From Alphaproteobacteria bacterium (GTDB lineage Bacteria; Pseudomonadota; Alphaproteobacteria; Micropepsales; Micropepsaceae), in NCBI GenBank assembly GCA_020852655.1, contig JADZAI010000046.1, positions 37,454 to 101,453 of the forward strand: a DNA stretch of 64,000 bases, in the 5' to 3' direction. A model generated the notes under the pieces. It was not told where the DNA came from and did no database searches. It saw only the letters and a program-made list of their open reading frames with translations. Positions within the stretch are counted from its first letter, which is position 1. Each line of letters begins with the position of its first letter. A program made the position numbers and the translations under genes. Shown here piece by piece: positions 27,664-36,012 of this stretch.

Positions 27664-29367
27664 TCAGTCGACGGTGAAGCGCTGGGTCACGCCCTGACGC
27701 TTCAGGATTTGGGCGGCACCCTCGAATGCGACGGAACACCACCAGTCCGGCTTCTCGTGCTGCAAATCTTCGCGCACGACATTGGCCGCAAGCGTGCCGG
27801 CGCCGAGGTTGGTGTAGTTGGAGTTGCCGCCCGACTGGCAGATGTAGAAGTGGTCGATCGGGGTACGCGGCGCGTTGCAGCCGGCGAACGGCTTCCAGCT
27901 CCACATCTGCGCCTCGCAGACCGAGCCGCTGGGGTGCATGTTGCCGCCGCAATGGGGATTGCGGCGCACGTAGTCGTGCGGCGTGTTCACATAGCGCGCG
28001 ATCTTCGAGGTCTTGAGGTTGGGGAGGTACTGGACCAGGACCTCCTCGACCTTGTCGGCATAGGATTCGCGCAGGTCGTCCCACGCCTGCGGACCGCCCA
28101 TCGACCTCAAATCGTAGGGCACGATCGCCCAGGTGAGGATCGTGTATTGTCCGGGCGGGGCCTGCGTCGGATCGGCGATGCAGTAGTTGAAGGCCGCGCC
28201 CCACACGATCGGCGGGTCGAGCGGAATGCCGCGCACCATGCAGGACGATACGAGATTTTCGGCATCCGCCATCGTCTCGGCGCCGAAATTGTAGACGAAG
28301 GTGTTGTTGGCTTCCGGGAATTTCTTCGAGCAGGCGAAATCGGGCCGCTCGCTCATCACGTAGTAATTGGTGAAGAGGCTGGAGCCGCGATAGTCGAAGC
28401 GCTTCAGCGCCACGCGCGCCTGGAGCGAAAGATGCTCCTCGCCGATCAGCTTGAAGAATGTCGGCTGCGCGCTGACGTCGCTGATGACCGCCCGCCGGGC
28501 CTTGAAGTGGGCGTCCGGATACGTGGCATGTCCCGTAAGGTAGACGCCCGTCGCCATGCCGCTTTCGATCGAGACCTTCTCGACCGGGCAATTGTAGAAA
28601 ATCTTGCCGCCATGGTGGACGAAGCAGCGGACCAGCGCATGAACGAGGTCGTGGCTGCCGCCGCGGGCGGTGTAGCCGCCGTCGGCCGAGAAGATGGTGA
28701 GGAAGTTGAGGACCGCGAGAGGGCCGGCGATGCGGCTGGCGATGCCGTCGAGGCCGCCCGTGCCGGCGTAGCTGAGCACCGCGAGCTTGATCTGGTCGCT
28801 TTCGAACAGGGCGTCGACGAACTCGAAGCCCGTCATCCAGACCCAGTCCTTGGGCAGCACGTCGGTCGCGCCGAGGCCGTCGAGAAAGTCGAGGAAGCTC
28901 TGGTCGCTGTGCGGCGTCACATAGGACTGGTGCATCATCGCCGGCATCACCGGACCGAAGGCATTGACGATCTTGCGATAGGTCTCCGCGTCCTTCGGCG
29001 AAACCCGCTTCCAGGCCTCGTAGGTCTCGCGCGCATCCCGGCCCGAGAACAGGACGGCATTCCCGTCGAGGAACGGATAGAAATAGGCGTATTCGGCGCC
29101 CGGCGGTCGCAGGAGTTCGAGGCCGAAACGCTCAAGCTCGAGGTCCAGATAGGCCGGGCCGTAATGCGGCATCAGGAGCGAGGCGTGCATGTTCAGCTTC
29201 ACGCCGGGATAGAGCACCTCCTCCGTCGAGGAGAACGTGCCCGACTCGTCGCGGCGTTCGAAGATCGCGGTGCTCAGGCCCGCCTTCTGAAGATAGGCGC
29301 CGGTGGCAAGGCCGTTCACGCCCCCGCCGACGATGATGACGTCGTATTCCGACTTAGGACCCGTCAT
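27664..29367 (-). CDS. CrtI/phytoene desaturase-like FAD oxidoreductase (copy 1)
   Basis: 567 aa from the ATG at 29367. The FAD motif is [20 protein letters not shown] followed by FERR. It aligns with the next gene (YDVxxVGxGxNGLxTGAYL; TPIDxxYxC near the C-terminus), but the C-terminal FAD motif is altered to [14 protein letters not shown], so the two may differ in cofactor binding or catalysis, for example as unequal partners of a heteromer. It is first in a five-gene operon; an FNR-type box and a palindrome lie upstream. Confidence 0.83.
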   Translation of the reverse strand: MTGPKSEYDVIIVGGGVNGLATGAYLQKAGLSTAIFERRDESGTFSSTEEVLYPGVKLNMHASLLMPHYGPAYLDLELERFGLELLRPPGAEYAYFYPFLDGNAVLFSGRDARETYEAWKRVSPKDAETYRKIVNAFGPVMPAMMHQSYVTPHSDQSFLDFLDGLGATDVLPKDWVWMTGFEFVDALFESDQIKLAVLSYAGTGGLDGIASRIAGPLAVLNFLTIFSADGGYTARGGSHDLVHALVRCFVHHGGKIFYNCPVEKVSIESGMATGVYLTGHATYPDAHFKARRAVISDVSAQPTFFKLIGEEHLSLQARVALKRFDYRGSSLFTNYYVMSERPDFACSKKFPEANNTFVYNFGAETMADAENLVSSCMVRGIPLDPPIVWGAAFNYCIADPTQAPPGQYTILTWAIVPYDLRSMGGPQAWDDLRESYADKVEEVLVQYLPNLKTSKIARYVNTPHDYVRRNPHCGGNMHPSGSVCEAQMWSWKPFAGCNAPRTPIDHFYICQSGGNSNYTNLGAGTLAANVVREDLQHEKPDWWCSVAFEGAAQILKRQGVTQRFTVD

Positions 29368-29426
29368 GACCCAGGCTCTCCCTCGAAGTGCCGGTCTGGC
29401 ATCGGCTATGGGCAAGCGACTTATTA

Positions 29427-29440
29427 GCTGTACGTATAGC
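29427..29440. promoter_or_regulatory. 14-bp imperfect palindrome near the FAD-oxidoreductase promoter
   Basis: GCTGTACGTATAGC is symmetric except for one mismatched pair and has a TACGTA core. It lies 60-73 nt upstream of the operon's first start codon, in an AT-richer stretch that should hold the promoter. It could be the operator of the TetR at the end of the operon; this is inference. Confidence 0.4.
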
Positions 29441-29463
29441 AAATATAATACTGAGGCCTGTCT

Positions 29464-29477
29464 TTGATCTGGATCAA
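29464..29477. promoter_or_regulatory. FNR/FixK/Anr-type box (TTGAT-N4-ATCAA)
   Basis: TTGATCTGGATCAA matches the canonical Crp-Fnr-superfamily oxygen-responsive box perfectly in both halves. Its centre is about 103 nt upstream of the FAD-oxidoreductase start (29367) and about 100 nt upstream of the ArsC-like gene (29571). A TSS near 29429 would put it at -41.5 for the leftward operon, with TGCTAT as a weak -10. It suggests activation under low oxygen. Confidence 0.6.
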
Positions 29478-29570
29478 CAACGGTGAGGTTTTTCCCCGGA
29501 CCTGTTTCAGAGGCGAAGCGGGGCCGTTACGCGCCATTGGCCTGGCCGCGCGGGCGCCATAGGTTGCGGC

Positions 29571-29924
29571 ATGGCGCGAACGGCGACGATCTACGGCATC
29601 AAGACCTGCGACACGATGAAGAAGGCGCGGGCCTGGCTCGACGCACATGGCGTCGCTTGCACCTTCCACGACTACAAGGCGGCCGGCATCGAGAAGGCCA
29701 GGCTGAAGGACTGGGCGAAGCAGGTCGGCTGGGAGGTTCTGCTCAACCGCGCCGGCACCACCTTCCGCGCCCTGCCCGATGCCGACAAACAGAACCTCAC
29801 CGAGGCAAAGGCGATCGCGCTGATGGAACGCCAGCCCTCGATGATCAAGCGCCCGGTGCTGGAGGCCGGCGGCAAACTCACGGTCGGCTTCAAGCCCGAG
29901 AGCTACGCGGCGCTGTTCGGCTGA
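29571..29924 (+). CDS. ArsC-family (Spx/YffB-like) thioredoxin-fold reductase
   Basis: 117 aa, full family length. The N-terminus YGIKTCDTMKKARAWL has the single redox Cys in a CxxM context, and the C-terminal KRPVLEAGGKLTVGF is the usual Spx/ArsC element. Members include arsenate reductases and uncharacterised YffB-type proteins; without ars genes nearby, arsenate reduction should not be assumed. It is monocistronic, with the FNR-type box upstream as a possible shared regulator. Confidence 0.83.
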   Translation: MARTATIYGIKTCDTMKKARAWLDAHGVACTFHDYKAAGIEKARLKDWAKQVGWEVLLNRAGTTFRALPDADKQNLTEAKAIALMERQPSMIKRPVLEAGGKLTVGFKPESYAALFG

Positions 29925-29989
29925 GGCGCCGCTAACGCCGCGTCATTCTCGGGGCCGCCGACCAAGGATGACAGGTCTTGGAGGCGTCG

Positions 29990-30784
29990 TTACGTCTCGA
30001 ACAGCCGGCGTTCGAGCTTCTCGCGCTGCACGGTGTCGATGCCCAGGGCCTCGCGGAGATAGCGCTCGACGCTGCCGTAGCGCTCCTCGATCACTGCAAA
30101 GGCGCGGTCGAGATAGTCTTCGTGCACGCCCATCGTGACATGCATGGCCTCGCGTGACGGCGCACGGCCCTTGGTCTTGGCCAGTTCTTCCGCCCAGATC
30201 GGCCCATGCACATCGAACGCCGCCGGGTCGTTGGTCAGCAGGAAGTCTTCCATGATGTCGTCGCGATGCACCCCGGCCAGCGCGTGCGTCAGCGCGACGA
30301 TGATGCCGGTGCGGTCCTTGCCGGCGGCGCAATGCACGACGATGGGCCCTTCGGTTTCGGCCACCGCGCGGAAATATTGCGTGTAGAGGTCGATCAGACG
30401 CGGCAGCACCGGCGCACGCTCGTAATAGCGCAGGTGATAGCTGCGCACGCCCTCGGTCGAGAGGTCCCAGCTCTCCATGAAGCCGTTCCAGCTCTCTTCG
30501 CCGTGGCCTTCGTGGTTGTCGTGGTTCTCGACCACCGTCGCCTTGAAGCCCTCCCAGCGCCGGGACGGCATGCGCTCCCGCTCCTCGGGGCGCCGGAGAT
30601 CGATGATCGCCCCGATTCCCATCTCGGCCATCCGGGCAAGATCGGCATCGCTCGCCAGGGCATGATTCGCGGACCGGAAAAAGCGGCCCTGCACCATGTG
30701 CCTGCCGGCGGCCGAATAGCCGCCGAAATCGCGGAAATTGCGCACGCCGTCGAAGACGTGCTTGCGCCGGAAATGTTGGGTCAT
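29990..30784 (-). CDS. Tyrosine/dual-specificity-type protein phosphatase
   Basis: 264 aa from the ATG at 30784. The P-loop signature HCAAGKDRTG carries the catalytic Cys and Arg, and the N-terminal NFRDFGGYSA is typical of the PF13350 tyrosine-phosphatase group. Substrates may be phosphotyrosine or phosphoinositides. No signal peptide is seen from this start. It is divergent from the mutase gene, with a palindrome in the shared 159-bp gap. Confidence 0.85.
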   Translation of the reverse strand: MTQHFRRKHVFDGVRNFRDFGGYSAAGRHMVQGRFFRSANHALASDADLARMAEMGIGAIIDLRRPEERERMPSRRWEGFKATVVENHDNHEGHGEESWNGFMESWDLSTEGVRSYHLRYYERAPVLPRLIDLYTQYFRAVAETEGPIVVHCAAGKDRTGIIVALTHALAGVHRDDIMEDFLLTNDPAAFDVHGPIWAEELAKTKGRAPSREAMHVTMGVHEDYLDRAFAVIEERYGSVERYLREALGIDTVQREKLERRLFET

Positions 30785-30876
30785 GGCTGCGGTTGTACCC
30801 GCCCCGCGGCTGGCCGCAATGCACAAAGCGGCGACGCAACAATCGGAAAGAGGCGGCACGGCCCTTGATAATATTC

Positions 30877-30889
30877 TGACATATTGTCA
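30877..30889. promoter_or_regulatory. Small palindrome between the phosphatase and mutase genes
   Basis: TGACATATTGTCA has perfect 5-bp arms around TAT and lies in an AT-rich island in otherwise GC-rich DNA, 55 nt upstream of the mutase start and about 93 nt upstream of the phosphatase start. It looks like a regulator site of unknown identity; its TGACA/TGTCA arms resemble those of the TetR palindrome at 20318-20343. Confidence 0.4.
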
Positions 30890-30943
30890 TGCTGCGCCGC
30901 AGCAAGAAGGCGCAGGCACGAGCGCCCCAAGAGGTGGAGCAAG

Positions 30944-32914
30944 ATGGCCGACAAGCCCTGGATTTTCCGCACCTATGCCGGTCATTCGACCGCGGCGAAG
31001 TCGAACGCCCTTTATCGCGGGAACCTGGCCAAGGGTCAGACCGGCCTCTCCATCGCCTTCGATCTCCCGACCCAGACCGGCTACGACAGCGACCACCCCC
31101 TCGCTCGCGGCGAGGTCGGCAAGGTCGGGGTTCCCATCGCCCATCTCGGCGACATGCGGGCGCTGTTCGACCAGATCCCCATCGAGCGCATGAACACCTC
31201 GATGACGATCAACGCGACAGCGCCCTGGCTGCTCGCCCTCTACATCGCCGCTGCCGACGAACAGGGCGCCCCCCGCCCGGCGCTTCAGGGCACGACGCAG
31301 AACGACCTCATCAAGGAATATCTCTCGCGCGGCACCTATATCTTTCCGCCGCGCCCGAGCTTGCGCCTCATCACCGACATGATCGGCTGGACCACCGGCG
31401 AACTGCCCAAGTGGAATCCGATGAATGTCTGCTCCTACCACTTGCAGGAAGCCGGCGCCGGTCCCGTCGAGGAGGCCGCTTTCGCCCTCGCCACCGCAAC
31501 GAGCGTGCTGAACGCGCTCCAGAAGGACGCGGCCATTCCGCCGGAAAAATTCCGGCAGGCGGTCGGGCGCATCTCGTTCTTCGTCAATGCGGGCGTGAAG
31601 TTCATCACCGAGATCTGCAAGCTGCGCGCCATGGGCGAGCTGTGGGACGAGCTCTGCACGAACCGCTACGGCGTCACCGACCCGAAGCTGAAGCTCTTCC
31701 GCTACGGCGTGCAGGTGAACTCGCTCGGGCTCACCGAGCCGCAGCCTGAGAACAATGTCTACCGCATCCTCTTCGGCATGCTGGGCGTCACGCTCTCGAA
31801 GAAGGCGCGGGCCCGCGCCGTTCAGCTCCCCGCCTGGAACGAAGCCATGGGCCTGCCGCGCCCGTGGGACCAGCAATGGTCGCTGCGCCTGCAACAGATC
31901 GCGGCCTTCGAGACCGACATGCTGGAATATGACGACATCTTCGACGGCTCGACCGTCATCGAAGGCAAGGTCGCGCAGATGAAGGCCGAGATCATGGCCG
32001 AGCTGGAGCGCATCGAAGCCAAGGGCGGCGCGGCGACCGAAGAGGCCATCCGCTACATGAAGGAAAGCCTCGTCGCCGCCAACGCCGCGCGCGTCGCCGC
32101 GATCGAGGCCGGCGATACCAAGGTGATCGGCGTCAACGCCTATCGCGAGACCGAACCTTCGCCGCTCGGCGCCGGCGTCGATGCCATCATGACCGTCGAC
32201 CACGCCGTCGAGGACGACCAGATCGCGCGGCTCGAAACCTGGCGCGCCCGGCGCGATGCCGGCGAAGCCGCCGCTGCGCTCGTCGCGCTCGAAGACGCCG
32301 CGCGCGACGGCTCCAACATCATGCCGCCCTCGATCCGCTGCGCGAAGGCCGGCGTCACGACAGGCGAATGGGCCGACACGCTGCGCAAGGTGTTCGGCCA
32401 GTACCGCGCGCCCACCGGCCTCGCGAAACAGGCACGGCTCTCCAACGACCCCGCCATCGTCGCGCTGCGGGATGAGGTGGCGACGCTCTCCGGCAGGCTC
32501 GGCCGCCGGCTCACCTTCCTCGTCGCCAAGCCCGGGCTCGACGGCCACTCCAACGGTGCCGAGCAGATCGCAACGCGGGCCCGCGAAGTCGGCATGGACG
32601 CCATCTATGACGGCATCCGCTTCACCCCCGCCGAGATCGCCGACCAGGCCGCGAAAACCGGCGCCCACATCGTCGGCCTGTCGATCCTCTCAGGGTCGCA
32701 TGTCGCCCTCGCCGAAGCCGTCATGCAGGAACTGAACAAGCGCGGCCTGACCGCGCCCGTCATCGCCGGCGGCATCATCCCCCCCGAAGACGAAGCCCGC
32801 CTGAAAGCCGCCGGCATCGCCGCCGTCTACACGCCCAAGGACTTCGAACTCACCGGCATCATGAAGGGCGTCCTGACGATCGCCGCCGGTACCATCGGCG
32901 ACAAGGCGGCGTAA
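30944..32914 (+). CDS. ecm: Ethylmalonyl-CoA mutase (B12-dependent, MeaA/Ecm type)
   Basis: 656 aa from the ATG at 30944 with GAGGTGGAG upstream. The long N-terminal part is the methylmalonyl-CoA-mutase-type barrel (FRTYAGHSTA, FDLPTQTGYDSDH), and the C-terminal 140 residues are the cobalamin domain with DGHSNG (the DxHxxG lower-ligand motif), LSILSGSH and GGIIP. Sequence and single-chain length fit ethylmalonyl-CoA mutase, which makes methylsuccinyl-CoA in the ethylmalonyl-CoA pathway of acetyl-CoA assimilation, rather than the two-subunit methylmalonyl-CoA mutase. The partner crotonyl-CoA carboxylase is not in the window; an acyl-CoA dehydrogenase follows at 34300. Confidence 0.85.
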   Translation: MADKPWIFRTYAGHSTAAKSNALYRGNLAKGQTGLSIAFDLPTQTGYDSDHPLARGEVGKVGVPIAHLGDMRALFDQIPIERMNTSMTINATAPWLLALYIAAADEQGAPRPALQGTTQNDLIKEYLSRGTYIFPPRPSLRLITDMIGWTTGELPKWNPMNVCSYHLQEAGAGPVEEAAFALATATSVLNALQKDAAIPPEKFRQAVGRISFFVNAGVKFITEICKLRAMGELWDELCTNRYGVTDPKLKLFRYGVQVNSLGLTEPQPENNVYRILFGMLGVTLSKKARARAVQLPAWNEAMGLPRPWDQQWSLRLQQIAAFETDMLEYDDIFDGSTVIEGKVAQMKAEIMAELERIEAKGGAATEEAIRYMKESLVAANAARVAAIEAGDTKVIGVNAYRETEPSPLGAGVDAIMTVDHAVEDDQIARLETWRARRDAGEAAAALVALEDAARDGSNIMPPSIRCAKAGVTTGEWADTLRKVFGQYRAPTGLAKQARLSNDPAIVALRDEVATLSGRLGRRLTFLVAKPGLDGHSNGAEQIATRAREVGMDAIYDGIRFTPAEIADQAAKTGAHIVGLSILSGSHVALAEAVMQELNKRGLTAPVIAGGIIPPEDEARLKAAGIAAVYTPKDFELTGIMKGVLTIAAGTIGDKAA

Positions 32915-32935
32915 TGCGTGCTATGATGCACGCAT
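32914..32935. promoter_or_regulatory. Palindrome covering the start codon of the first MNT gene
   Basis: ATGCGTGC (32914-32921) and GCACGCAT (32928-32935) are perfect 8-bp arms around TATGAT. The right arm runs into the ATG at 32934. It could be an operator for toxin-antitoxin autoregulation or an RNA hairpin limiting translation. The second module has CATGCGTGCATG at 33646-33657, ending with its own ATG. Confidence 0.45.
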
Positions 32936-32962
32936 GACGCGCGATGAGGTCATAGCGAAGCT
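32932..32962 (+). repeat. 31-bp exact direct repeat, copy 1 (5' end of first MNT gene)
   Basis: These 31 bases, from GCATGACGCGCGATGAGGTC to the codons for residue 10, recur unchanged at 33653-33683 at the start of the second MNT gene, while the rest of the two genes has diverged. This points to gene conversion or a recent partial duplication. Confidence 0.85.
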
Positions 32963-33227
32963 CCGGCGGATGAGGCCGATGCTTGACGAGTTCAACGTCA
33001 AGTCGGTCGCCATTTTCGGTTCTGTCGCACGCAACGAGGCGACTGCCAAATCCGATGTCGATATCCTCGTCGAGTTCAGCAAGACGCCCGGCCTGTTCGA
33101 CTTCATGGCGCTAAAACGCAAGCTGACGTCACGCCTTCATCGGCGCGTCGATCTCGCCACGCCAGCCATGATCCGCCCGTCCATGAAGGAGCGCGTCCTC
33201 GGTGACGCGGTCTATGCCTATTCGTGA
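32934..33227 (+). CDS. MNT-domain nucleotidyltransferase antitoxin (MntA-like), module 1
   Basis: 97 aa. It is a minimal nucleotidyltransferase: IFGSVARNE gives the GSx(10)DxD-type site with G29-S30 and D41/D43 in SDVDILVEF; a later Asp (RRVDLAT, about D75) can complete the triad. In MNT-HEPN pairs this protein AMPylates and silences the HEPN toxin. The stop overlaps the HEPN start by 14 nt. It begins 20 nt after the mutase stop and may be read through from it, but the palindrome over its ATG suggests its own control. Confidence 0.85.
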   Translation: MTRDEVIAKLRRMRPMLDEFNVKSVAIFGSVARNEATAKSDVDILVEFSKTPGLFDFMALKRKLTSRLHRRVDLATPAMIRPSMKERVLGDAVYAYS

Positions 33228-33561
33228 CTGGCGGCTCCGCATCGACGACATGCTGAGCGCCATTCAGACGATCCGGTCCTACACAGCGGGACTGTCGCTG
33301 GAGGCGTTTCGCGCGGACCGCAAGACCGTCGATGCCACGGTTCGCAACATCGAGATTATCGGCGAAGCGGCCAATGCCGTTCCGCACGAAATCCGCAAGC
33401 GATACGCGGCCATTCCCTGGCGCGACATACGCTCGATGCGCAACATTCTCGCGCACGGCTATTTCGATGTGGACGTCACGATCGCTTTCATGGTCGCCAC
33501 GACCGACCTCAATTCGCTGGAAACCGAATTGCTGGCTCTGAAACGGTCCGAAAGGATTTGA
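33214..33561 (+). CDS. HEPN-domain RNase toxin (HepT-like, DUF86), module 1
   Basis: 115 aa from the ATG at 33214 (GTG at 33202 possible). The RNase motif RX4HXY is intact as R76-NILA-H81-G-Y83. HepT-type toxins cleave RNA and are neutralised by adenylylation of the motif tyrosine by the partner MNT protein. The gene overlap with the MNT gene is typical of these pairs. Confidence 0.85.
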   Translation: MPIRDWRLRIDDMLSAIQTIRSYTAGLSLEAFRADRKTVDATVRNIEIIGEAANAVPHEIRKRYAAIPWRDIRSMRNILAHGYFDVDVTIAFMVATTDLNSLETELLALKRSERI

Positions 33562-33652
33562 TCTCGCTGCTGGACGTATACCACAGCCAAGTGCTCTTGG
33601 CGCGAGGCGCAGCCCTCGCGACAAGGCAACGTGATCCGTGCTATTCATGCGT

Positions 33653-33683
33653 GCATGACGCGCGATGAGGTCATAGCGAAGCT
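33653..33683 (+). repeat. 31-bp exact direct repeat, copy 2 (5' end of second MNT gene)
   Basis: Identical to 32932-32962. Flanking bases upstream also match in part (CGTGCTAT precedes both), so the duplicated unit includes the translation start region. Confidence 0.85.
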
Positions 33684-33945
33684 GAAGTCCTTACGGCCGC
33701 TGCTCGACAGCTACGGCGTCACGCGCCTGCGCCTGTTTGGCTCACACGCGCGCGACGAAGCCGACCCTGATAGCGACGTCGATCTCCTAGCCGATTTCGC
33801 AAAGACGCCATCGCTGTTCGACCTCGGCGGCCTGACCGCCGACTTGGAGGAAGCGCTCGGTGTCTCGGTTGATCTAGCCAGACCACAAGGGATCAAGGAG
33901 CGTTACCGCGAACGCATTTTGGCCAGCGCTATCGATGTCGCCTAA
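33655..33945 (+). CDS. MNT-domain nucleotidyltransferase antitoxin, module 2
   Basis: 96 aa from the ATG at 33655. The active site LFGSHARDE with G29-S30 and D41/D43 (SDVDLLADF) is intact, with a third Asp near 73 (SVDLARP). The first ten residues are identical to module 1, but the rest has diverged and the local base composition is less GC-rich than nearby core genes. It overlaps the second HEPN gene by 11 nt. Confidence 0.85.
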   Translation: MTRDEVIAKLKSLRPLLDSYGVTRLRLFGSHARDEADPDSDVDLLADFAKTPSLFDLGGLTADLEEALGVSVDLARPQGIKERYRERILASAIDVA

Positions 33946-34276
33946 AGACGTCCGCGACTGGCCGGATCGGCGTGAAGATATTTTCGAGCGAGCAGATCGC
34001 ATTCGCCGGATGATTCATGGCGTCACGTACGAAGTCTTCGCCGCCGACCGCATGCTTCAAGATGCAGTCCACTACAATTTGCTTGTCATCGGCGAGGCCG
34101 CAGGAAAAGCGCCACAAGACGTGCAAACACGCCTATTTCAGGTACCCTGGAACAGGATCAAGGGGATGCGCAACGTGTTGGCACATGGCTATGCCAGCAT
34201 TGATGTTGAAGTCGTTTGGGAAACAGCGGTTGCGTACGTCCCAGAATTCGTCGATGCCCTCAGGGCCGACATTTAA
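33935..34276 (+). CDS. HEPN-domain RNase toxin (HepT-like), module 2
   Basis: 113 aa. The motif R79-NVLA-H84-G-Y86 is intact, and the MRNVLAHGY context is the same as in module 1. The body has diverged enough that cross-neutralisation between modules cannot be assumed. Codon use is less GC-biased than in the flanking metabolic genes, consistent with horizontal origin. Confidence 0.85.
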   Translation: MSPKDVRDWPDRREDIFERADRIRRMIHGVTYEVFAADRMLQDAVHYNLLVIGEAAGKAPQDVQTRLFQVPWNRIKGMRNVLAHGYASIDVEVVWETAVAYVPEFVDALRADI

Positions 34277-34299
34277 TCCTCAAACCAGCCTTTACACCC

Positions 34300-35481
34300 A
34301 TGATCGAACTGAAGAGAGGCGAGCGCGAGCTGGCCATTGCCGCGAAGGTCGAGGCCTTCATCCGCGATGTCGTCATCCCCTACGAGACCGACCCGCGCAT
34401 CGGCCATCACGGCCCCTCCGACGAGCTCTCCTATGAGCTGAAGGAGAAGGCCCGCGCCGCCGGCCTGCTCTCGCCGCATGTCGGCACTGAGTATGGCGGC
34501 ATGGGGCTGCACCACCGCGAGATCGCTACCGTCTTCCGCGCCGCCGGCTATTCGATGCTCGGCCCCGTCGCGCTGAACATCATGGCGCCCGACGAAGGCA
34601 ATATGTGCCTTCTGGAGAAGGTCGCTTCACCTGAGCAGAAGGATCATTTCCTCCGCCCCCTCGCCGCCGGCCGCACGCGCTCGGCCTTCTTCATGACCGA
34701 GCCCGACGGCGGCGCCGGCTCCGATCCGTCGATGATGAAAACCACGGCGATCCAGGACGGCAATCACTGGGTCATCAACGGCCGCAAGACGCTCATCACC
34801 GGCGCTGACGGCGCCAGCGTCGGCATCGTCATGGCGAAGACCGAGCACGGCGCGACCATCTTCCTCGTCGACCTGCCCGATCCCGCCATCCGCATCGAGC
34901 GCGTGCTCGACACCATCGACCGCACCATGCCCGGCGGCCATTCGGTCGTGATGATCGACAATCTGCGCGTCAATGCCGACGCCGTGCTGGGCGAAGTCGG
35001 GCAGGGCTTCAAATACGCCCAGGTGCGCCTCGCCCCGGCCCGCCTCACCCACTGCATGCGCTGGTGGGGCGCCGCCCGCCGGGCGCACGACATCGCCTCG
35101 GCCTATGCCTGCACCCGCGAGGCCTTCGGCAAGAAACTGATCGACCACGAGGGCGTCGGCTTCATGCTGGCCGACAACGAAATCGACCTGAAGCAGACCG
35201 AACTGACGATCGATTGGTGCGCCTGGGTGCTGGATCACTCCGGCCATGGCGGCGGCACGCCGGAATCCTCGATCGCCAAGGTCTCGGTTTCCGAAACCCT
35301 GTTCCGAATCGCCGATCGCTGCGTCCAGATCCTGGGCGGCATGGGTGTCACCGACGACACGCCGGTGCACCAGATTTTCCGCGATATCCGCGCCTTCCGC
35401 CTCTATGACGGCCCGACCGAGGTGCACAAATGGTCGATCGCCAAAAAGATCAAGCGAGAGACCCTACCCCGTCTGGGGTGA
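34300..35481 (+). CDS. Acyl-CoA dehydrogenase family protein
   Basis: 393 aa from the ATG at 34300, just after the second HEPN gene. It has the acyl-CoA dehydrogenase fold: FFMTEPDGGAGSDP (FAD-contact signature), an arginine-rich helix CTREAFGKKL, and C-terminal QILGGMGVTDDTPV and RLYDGPTEVHKWSIAK. The substrate chain length is not readable; the catalytic base would lie in the DGPTEVH region, where many family members have Glu. It probably supplies the same acyl-CoA metabolism as the mutase upstream, interrupted by the toxin modules. Confidence 0.88.
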   Translation: MIELKRGERELAIAAKVEAFIRDVVIPYETDPRIGHHGPSDELSYELKEKARAAGLLSPHVGTEYGGMGLHHREIATVFRAAGYSMLGPVALNIMAPDEGNMCLLEKVASPEQKDHFLRPLAAGRTRSAFFMTEPDGGAGSDPSMMKTTAIQDGNHWVINGRKTLITGADGASVGIVMAKTEHGATIFLVDLPDPAIRIERVLDTIDRTMPGGHSVVMIDNLRVNADAVLGEVGQGFKYAQVRLAPARLTHCMRWWGAARRAHDIASAYACTREAFGKKLIDHEGVGFMLADNEIDLKQTELTIDWCAWVLDHSGHGGGTPESSIAKVSVSETLFRIADRCVQILGGMGVTDDTPVHQIFRDIRAFRLYDGPTEVHKWSIAKKIKRETLPRLG

Positions 35482-35532
35482 CTTGAACCGGGGCGCCGGA
35501 GGGCGCATTTCTGTCACCGAGGTTGTGACGAA

Positions 35533-36012
35533 ATGGCCGACAGCCAACGCTTTGCCGTCGCGGTGCATACGCTGATGATCCTGGCCGCCCACAAGGCAGG
35601 CGAGGCCGGCCATCCCATGACTTCGGCCGAAATGGCGAAGAGCGTGAACGCCAATCCGGTGGTGCTGCGGCGCGTGATCTCGTCGCTGGCGCAGGCGGGA
35701 CTCGTCGCGACGCGGCCCGGCGCCCATGGCGGCGTCTGGCTGGCCAAGGCGCCGAACGACATCGCGATGGACCAGGTGCGCGGCGCCGTCGACGAAGGAC
35801 CGCTCGTCTGCGCGCGAACCAAGATCAACAGCGATTGCCCCGTCGCCGTGGCCGCGCTGGACGTGATCGACAGCGTTTCGAAGCGGGTCGACGGCGCAGT
35901 ACGCGACTCGCTGGCCCTGCTGACCCTGGCCGACCTAGTGAAGCAGTTGCCCGACAGTCTTACGCAGGCATGCGCTGCAACTCCGCCAGCTTCGCCGACG
36001 CTCGCTGCTTGA
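35533..36012 (+). CDS. Rrf2-family transcriptional regulator
   Basis: 159 aa. The winged helix is of Rrf2 type ([43 protein letters not shown]). Only two cysteines are visible in the sensor loop ([10 protein letters not shown]), fewer than the three of IscR/NsrR, so Fe-S binding is uncertain. The last 18 codons overlap the convergent rlmN gene by 53 bp. Confidence 0.82.
   Translation: MADSQRFAVAVHTLMILAAHKAGEAGHPMTSAEMAKSVNANPVVLRRVISSLAQAGLVATRPGAHGGVWLAKAPNDIAMDQVRGAVDEGPLVCARTKINSDCPVAVAALDVIDSVSKRVDGAVRDSLALLTLADLVKQLPDSLTQACAATPPASPTLAA

Noticed and set aside
25974..29367. Carotenoid biosynthesis cluster
   Set aside because: The FAD enzymes are CrtI-like, but no phytoene synthase, cyclase or prenyltransferase gene is present.
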